This document shows positions 6,820 through 8,967 of a DNA stretch of 8,967 nt, in pieces. A model generated the notes under the pieces. The model did not search any database and was not told the DNA's origin. It was given only the letters and a program-made list of their open reading frames with translations. The DNA is from Chloroflexota bacterium. GTDB taxonomy: Bacteria > Chloroflexota > Dehalococcoidia > SM23-28-2 > RBG-16-64-32. Numbering within the stretch: position 1 is the first letter of the stretch; every line of letters begins with the position of its first letter. The stretch covers positions 1 through 8,967 of the forward strand of contig JADFNQ010000044.1 of the NCBI GenBank assembly GCA_022563285.1. Reading direction: 5' to 3'. Position numbers and translations under genes: made by a program.

Positions 6820-6848
6820 ATCATTGGCCGCCGCGCCGCCCCTGTCAA
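6820..6848 (-). promoter_or_regulatory. Sigma-70-like promoter for the HypE-like gene, near-leaderless
   Basis: On the - strand, a perfect -35 TTGACA (6848-6843) and a -10 AATGAT (6825-6820, 4 of 6) are separated by exactly 17 nt. Transcription would begin at about 6810-6814, within a few bases of the GTG at 6810. This leaves no room for a ribosome site and agrees with the absence of one. Confidence 0.55.
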
Positions 6849-6854
6849 CCGTTG

Positions 6855-6883
6855 TTGGCCCGCGCCCCGCCAGCGGCTATACT
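6855..6883 (+). promoter_or_regulatory. Sigma-70-like promoter for the DedA gene
   Basis: A -35 TTGGCC (6855-6860, 4 of 6) and a -10 TATACT (6878-6883, 5 of 6) are separated by exactly 17 nt. Transcription would begin near 6890. A purine-rich ribosome-site candidate, AGAGGA, lies at 6902-6907. The -35 box lies only 6 nt from the -35 of the divergent HypE-like promoter. Confidence 0.55.
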
Positions 6884-6887
6884 GGCG
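6868..6887. repeat. Inverted repeat spanning the DedA -10 box (possible operator)
   Basis: CGCCAG (6868-6873) and CTGGCG (6882-6887) form a perfect 6-bp dyad with 8 nt between the arms. It covers the -10 box TATACT, so a bound regulator would block the DedA promoter. A shorter dyad, CAAC-C-GTTG (6846-6854), sits between the two divergent -35 boxes. No regulator gene is in the window. Confidence 0.35.
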
Positions 6888-6917
6888 TTTGCGGGGTTGT
6901 GAGAGGACAGGCCAGAG

Positions 6918-6998
6918 CTGTTCGGTATTGAAGACGGGCTGCTTGACGCGGCCGAATACATCATAGACACCATCGATTGGCCCGGCGTCGTCTTCCTC
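6918..6998 (+). other. Probable N-terminal extension of the DedA protein from a CTG start
   Basis: The DedA frame stays open upstream of the ATG at 6999 as far as a TGA at 6900. Its translation (AAEYIIDTIDWPGVVFL just before the ATG) looks like the start of a DedA protein, which normally has 20-30 residues before the E-x(6)-P-x-x-E motif. No ATG, GTG or TTG occurs in this stretch. The best-placed alternative is CTG at 6918, 10 nt after AGAGGA; ATT at 6927 is another candidate. A sequencing error is also possible. Confidence 0.4.
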
Positions 6999-7592
6999 AT
7001 GGCCGTGGAGAGCGCGGCCATCCCCTTCCCCAGCGAGATCATCATGCCCTTGGCGGGCTGGGTGCTGGTGAAAAAGCGCGAACTAGGGTTCGAGTGGCTC
7101 TTCCTGGCCGCCTTCTACGGCGCCCTCGGCAACACCATCGGCTCCCTCGTCGCCTACTACGCCGGCGCCTGGGGAGGCCGCCCCTTTCTCCAGCGCTACG
7201 GCCGATTCGTCCTCATCACTCGCCGGGAGCTGGACTGGGCCGATCGCTGGTTCGGGCGTTACGGCGAGTGGACGGTGCTGGTCAGCCGCGTGTTGCCCGT
7301 GATCCGCACCTTCATCAGCGTCCCCGCCGGGGTGGCCCGCATGAACGTCTGGCGGTTCACCCTCCTCACCTTCGTCGGCTCCTACCCCTGGTCCTTTGGC
7401 CTGGCCTGGGGCGGCTTCGCCCTGGGCGAGAACTTTGACCAGCTCTCCGACTGGTTCCGGCCCGTGGCCATCCCCATCGTCATCGCTCTTGTCTTGCTCG
7501 GCACCTTCTTCCTGTACCGTCGAATCCGAGACGTGCTTCGCGAGAGGTCCGAGGCCCTACCGGGAGAAGATGAGCCCATAGATGAGCCCTGA
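6999..7592 (+). CDS. DedA-family membrane protein (SNARE-associated/VTT domain)
   Basis: From the ATG at 6999 the product is 197 aa; from the likely CTG at 6918 it would be 224 aa, closer to the family norm. The N-terminal motif MAVESAAIPFPSE (E4, P11, E13) and the segment VLVSRVLPVIRTFISVPAG (R97, P100, R103, G111) followed by M115, F120 and W131 are the conserved DedA signature. Membrane or re-entrant segments lie at about residues 1-24, 34-56, 93-112, 118-141 and 157-174, with a charged cytoplasmic tail. Members of this superfamily act as lipid carriers or scramblases; bacterial members are needed for recycling of undecaprenyl phosphate or membrane homeostasis, and the lipid cannot be told from sequence. 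The gene is divergent from the HypE-like gene and has its own promoter. The lipoprotein gene begins 56 nt downstream. Confidence 0.9.
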   Translation: MAVESAAIPFPSEIIMPLAGWVLVKKRELGFEWLFLAAFYGALGNTIGSLVAYYAGAWGGRPFLQRYGRFVLITRRELDWADRWFGRYGEWTVLVSRVLPVIRTFISVPAGVARMNVWRFTLLTFVGSYPWSFGLAWGGFALGENFDQLSDWFRPVAIPIVIALVLLGTFFLYRRIRDVLRERSEALPGEDEPIDEP

Positions 7593-7648
7593 TAGGCAGT
7601 GGCTGCGCCTGCGTTAGCCCCGCCGATAGTTCTGGCGTTTTAATCTGT

Positions 7649-8967
7649 ATGAGGCCGCAACAGCTATGGCGTACGCGCGCCTCTGCCCCGATCATCACGG
7701 CGGCGGCGCTCATCGTAGGCGTGTTCACGGCCTGCGGCGAAGGCAACTCCGCCGATTCGGTGACGCCCACGCCCACGCCTACGCCTACAGCGGACACCCC
7801 CACTCCCCAGGCCACGCTTACCCCTACCCCGCTCCCGTCGCTGGAGCCCTCTTCCTACCGCTTCCTCTATAGCGAGTTCGGCCCGGAAGAGGATGTTATC
7901 TGGAGCATCGATCCGGTAGACCCCGCCGCCCGCATAATGGTGGCCACCGTGCCTCACAAATCGGGCTGGGGCATCAAGCCCGCGCTTTCTCCGGACGGCA
8001 AGAGCATCGCCTACAACGCGATGCCCAGCCAGGCTATCTTAGCCGATACCGACGCAGAGACCCGCATCCTGGACCTGGAATCCGGGGAGACCATCGTCGT
8101 CGCGGAGCGTGTAGACTTGCAGACCGTCCCGCGCTGGTCCCCGGACGGGGGGCTGCTCTTTCTGAGGCGAAACGTAGGGCGAGACGTAACTGTCATACTA
8201 GTTGAACTGTCGAAGCTGGAGGACGATGAGGAGCAGACGGAGCCGGTACGTACCGTGCTGCGGCAGGACGTGAGCGATGTCCTTGCCTACATACCGCTTG
8301 GCGTCGACAGGGAGGAGGCGACTCTCTACTTCGTGCAGATTCAGGGTGGGACGGAGAGCGGCAGCTACCTCGGCCGCTTCGCCCCCGCCACCGGTGAGGC
8401 CGTGGCTACCGCCACCGCAGTTGCAGAGGCTACCGCAACAGCCAGCGCTGGCACCCCAACCCCAACGCCCACTCCCCCTCCAACGCCGCAGGCCCTCACC
8501 GGAGTCATCTTCCTACTCCTCAGCGACCAGATAGCCCGCGACTACGCCCTCTCCCCGGACGCCTCCCGGCTCGCCTTCCTGGTGCCGGGCCTCGTTGATG
8601 GTCAGTTCCTGGCCCGGACCTACGTTGCGGACATAGACAGCAAGCAGGTCTCGCCGTTGCCCTCTCCGCAGGGGCTGTCGTCGGGCGATCAGCTCAGCCC
8701 CCTCTGGCACCCCGATGGGGACAAGGTCAGCGTTGGCCAGCTCCCCGCCGGCCTCAACCCGGGCCGCGTGGCGATCGTGCCGCTGGACGGCGCCGAGCCG
8801 GCCTTCCTTGTGCCCCCGGAGCAGGGCTTCGACCAGCCGCTGAGCTGGTCTCCGGACGCCAGGTTCCTGGCGGTCCGGTCCTTTCCGGGCGACTCCCTCG
8901 GCAACCCAGGGACCCCTCGCCTGGTCTTCATCTCCACGAGCGGCCGGCGCCAACCCGCTCCCGAGGG
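7649..8967 (+). CDS. Lipoprotein with PD40/TolB-like beta-propeller repeats, C-terminus beyond window
   Basis: An uninterrupted frame of 439 codons runs from the ATG at 7649 to the right edge. Residues 1-28 form a signal peptide (Arg-rich start, then hydrophobic) ending in VFTAC, a lipobox with the lipid-bearing Cys at residue 29. A Thr-Pro linker covers residues 39-62. Five PD40-type motifs follow: LSPDGKSIAY (113), WSPDGGLLFL (163), LSPDASRLAF (301), WHPDGDKVSV (353) and WSPDARFLAV (400), indicating a beta-propeller outside the membrane. Residues 250-281 form a second low-complexity Ala/Thr then Thr-Pro spacer inside the propeller. Thr-Pro linkers of this sort are common in Chloroflexota secreted proteins. 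The role is probably binding or scaffolding at the cell surface; no catalytic motif is visible. No clear ribosome site precedes the ATG, though the start agrees well with the signal peptide. Confidence 0.85.
   Translation, partial: MRPQQLWRTRASAPIITAAALIVGVFTACGEGNSADSVTPTPTPTPTADTPTPQATLTPTPLPSLEPSSYRFLYSEFGPEEDVIWSIDPVDPAARIMVATVPHKSGWGIKPALSPDGKSIAYNAMPSQAILADTDAETRILDLESGETIVVAERVDLQTVPRWSPDGGLLFLRRNVGRDVTVILVELSKLEDDEEQTEPVRTVLRQDVSDVLAYIPLGVDREEATLYFVQIQGGTESGSYLGRFAPATGEAVATATAVAEATATASAGTPTPTPTPPPTPQALTGVIFLLLSDQIARDYALSPDASRLAFLVPGLVDGQFLARTYVADIDSKQVSPLPSPQGLSSGDQLSPLWHPDGDKVSVGQLPAGLNPGRVAIVPLDGAEPAFLVPPEQGFDQPLSWSPDARFLAVRSFPGDSLGNPGTPRLVFISTSGRRQPAPE

Noticed and set aside
7621..7641. 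Intrinsic terminator after the DedA gene (CGCC-N9-GGCG followed by TTTT)
   Set aside because: The stem is only 4 bp with a 9-nt loop, too weak to call in GC-rich DNA.
7639..7651. Leaderless promoter for the lipoprotein gene (TTTAAT just before the ATG)
   Set aside because: The -10-like box is well placed, but no acceptable -35 box lies 16-18 nt upstream, so the evidence is too thin.
7760..7835. Short tandem repeats of ACGCCC/ACGCCT type, as a minisatellite or CRISPR
   Set aside because: They are the codons of the Thr-Pro linker in the lipoprotein; there are no spacers and no repeat unit of CRISPR length.

Overview
The window is GC-rich bacterial DNA. It most resembles an uncultured member of Chloroflexota, although no rRNA or marker gene is present to fix this. 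The clues are a secreted lipoprotein with Thr-Pro-Thr-Pro linkers in front of PD40 propeller repeats, a MoxR-type AAA+ / VWA pair of the type annotated as 'magnesium chelatase' in Actinobacteria and Chloroflexota, and gene tails packed closely with overlapping stops. The taxonomic call is an inference.

Layout: (1) positions 2-283, + strand: the C-terminal end of an alpha/beta hydrolase. Its stop codon overlaps that of a convergent DoxX-family membrane protein (280-825, - strand), which has its own good sigma-70-like promoter (865-893). A 31-nt near-perfect copy of the hydrolase 3' end recurs at 942-972, so the DoxX transcription unit is bracketed by direct repeats. (2) 1073-1987, - strand: two small membrane proteins with conserved-looking His/Trp residues and no confident family. 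(3) 2175-5717, - strand: a VWA-domain protein of 695 aa preceded by its AAA+ partner of 468 aa, a two-gene ATPase/VWA module. (4) 5788-6810, - strand: a HypE/PurM-like ATP-binding protein that lacks the C-terminal Cys of true HypE. A strong GC hairpin separates it from the AAA+ gene. (5) 6811-6917: a compact divergent promoter region with the two -35 boxes only 6 nt apart. (6) 6918/6999-7592, + strand: a DedA-family membrane protein whose homology seems to begin upstream of its first ATG. (7) 7649 to the right edge, + strand: a lipoprotein with PD40/TolB-like beta-propeller repeats, cut by the window end.

How the genes work together: the AAA+ and VWA proteins very probably form one complex, with the hexameric ATPase acting through the MIDAS-bearing VWA partner. 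The HypE-like gene is upstream and co-directional but separated by a hairpin, so co-transcription is possible but not shown. The other genes are envelope or membrane proteins (DoxX, the two small membrane proteins, DedA, the lipoprotein) without an obvious shared pathway. I see no phage genes, transposase, CRISPR array, tRNA or rRNA. No gene-free stretch exceeds 300 bases; the longest are about 250 nt upstream of DoxX and about 190 nt between the membrane pair and the VWA gene.
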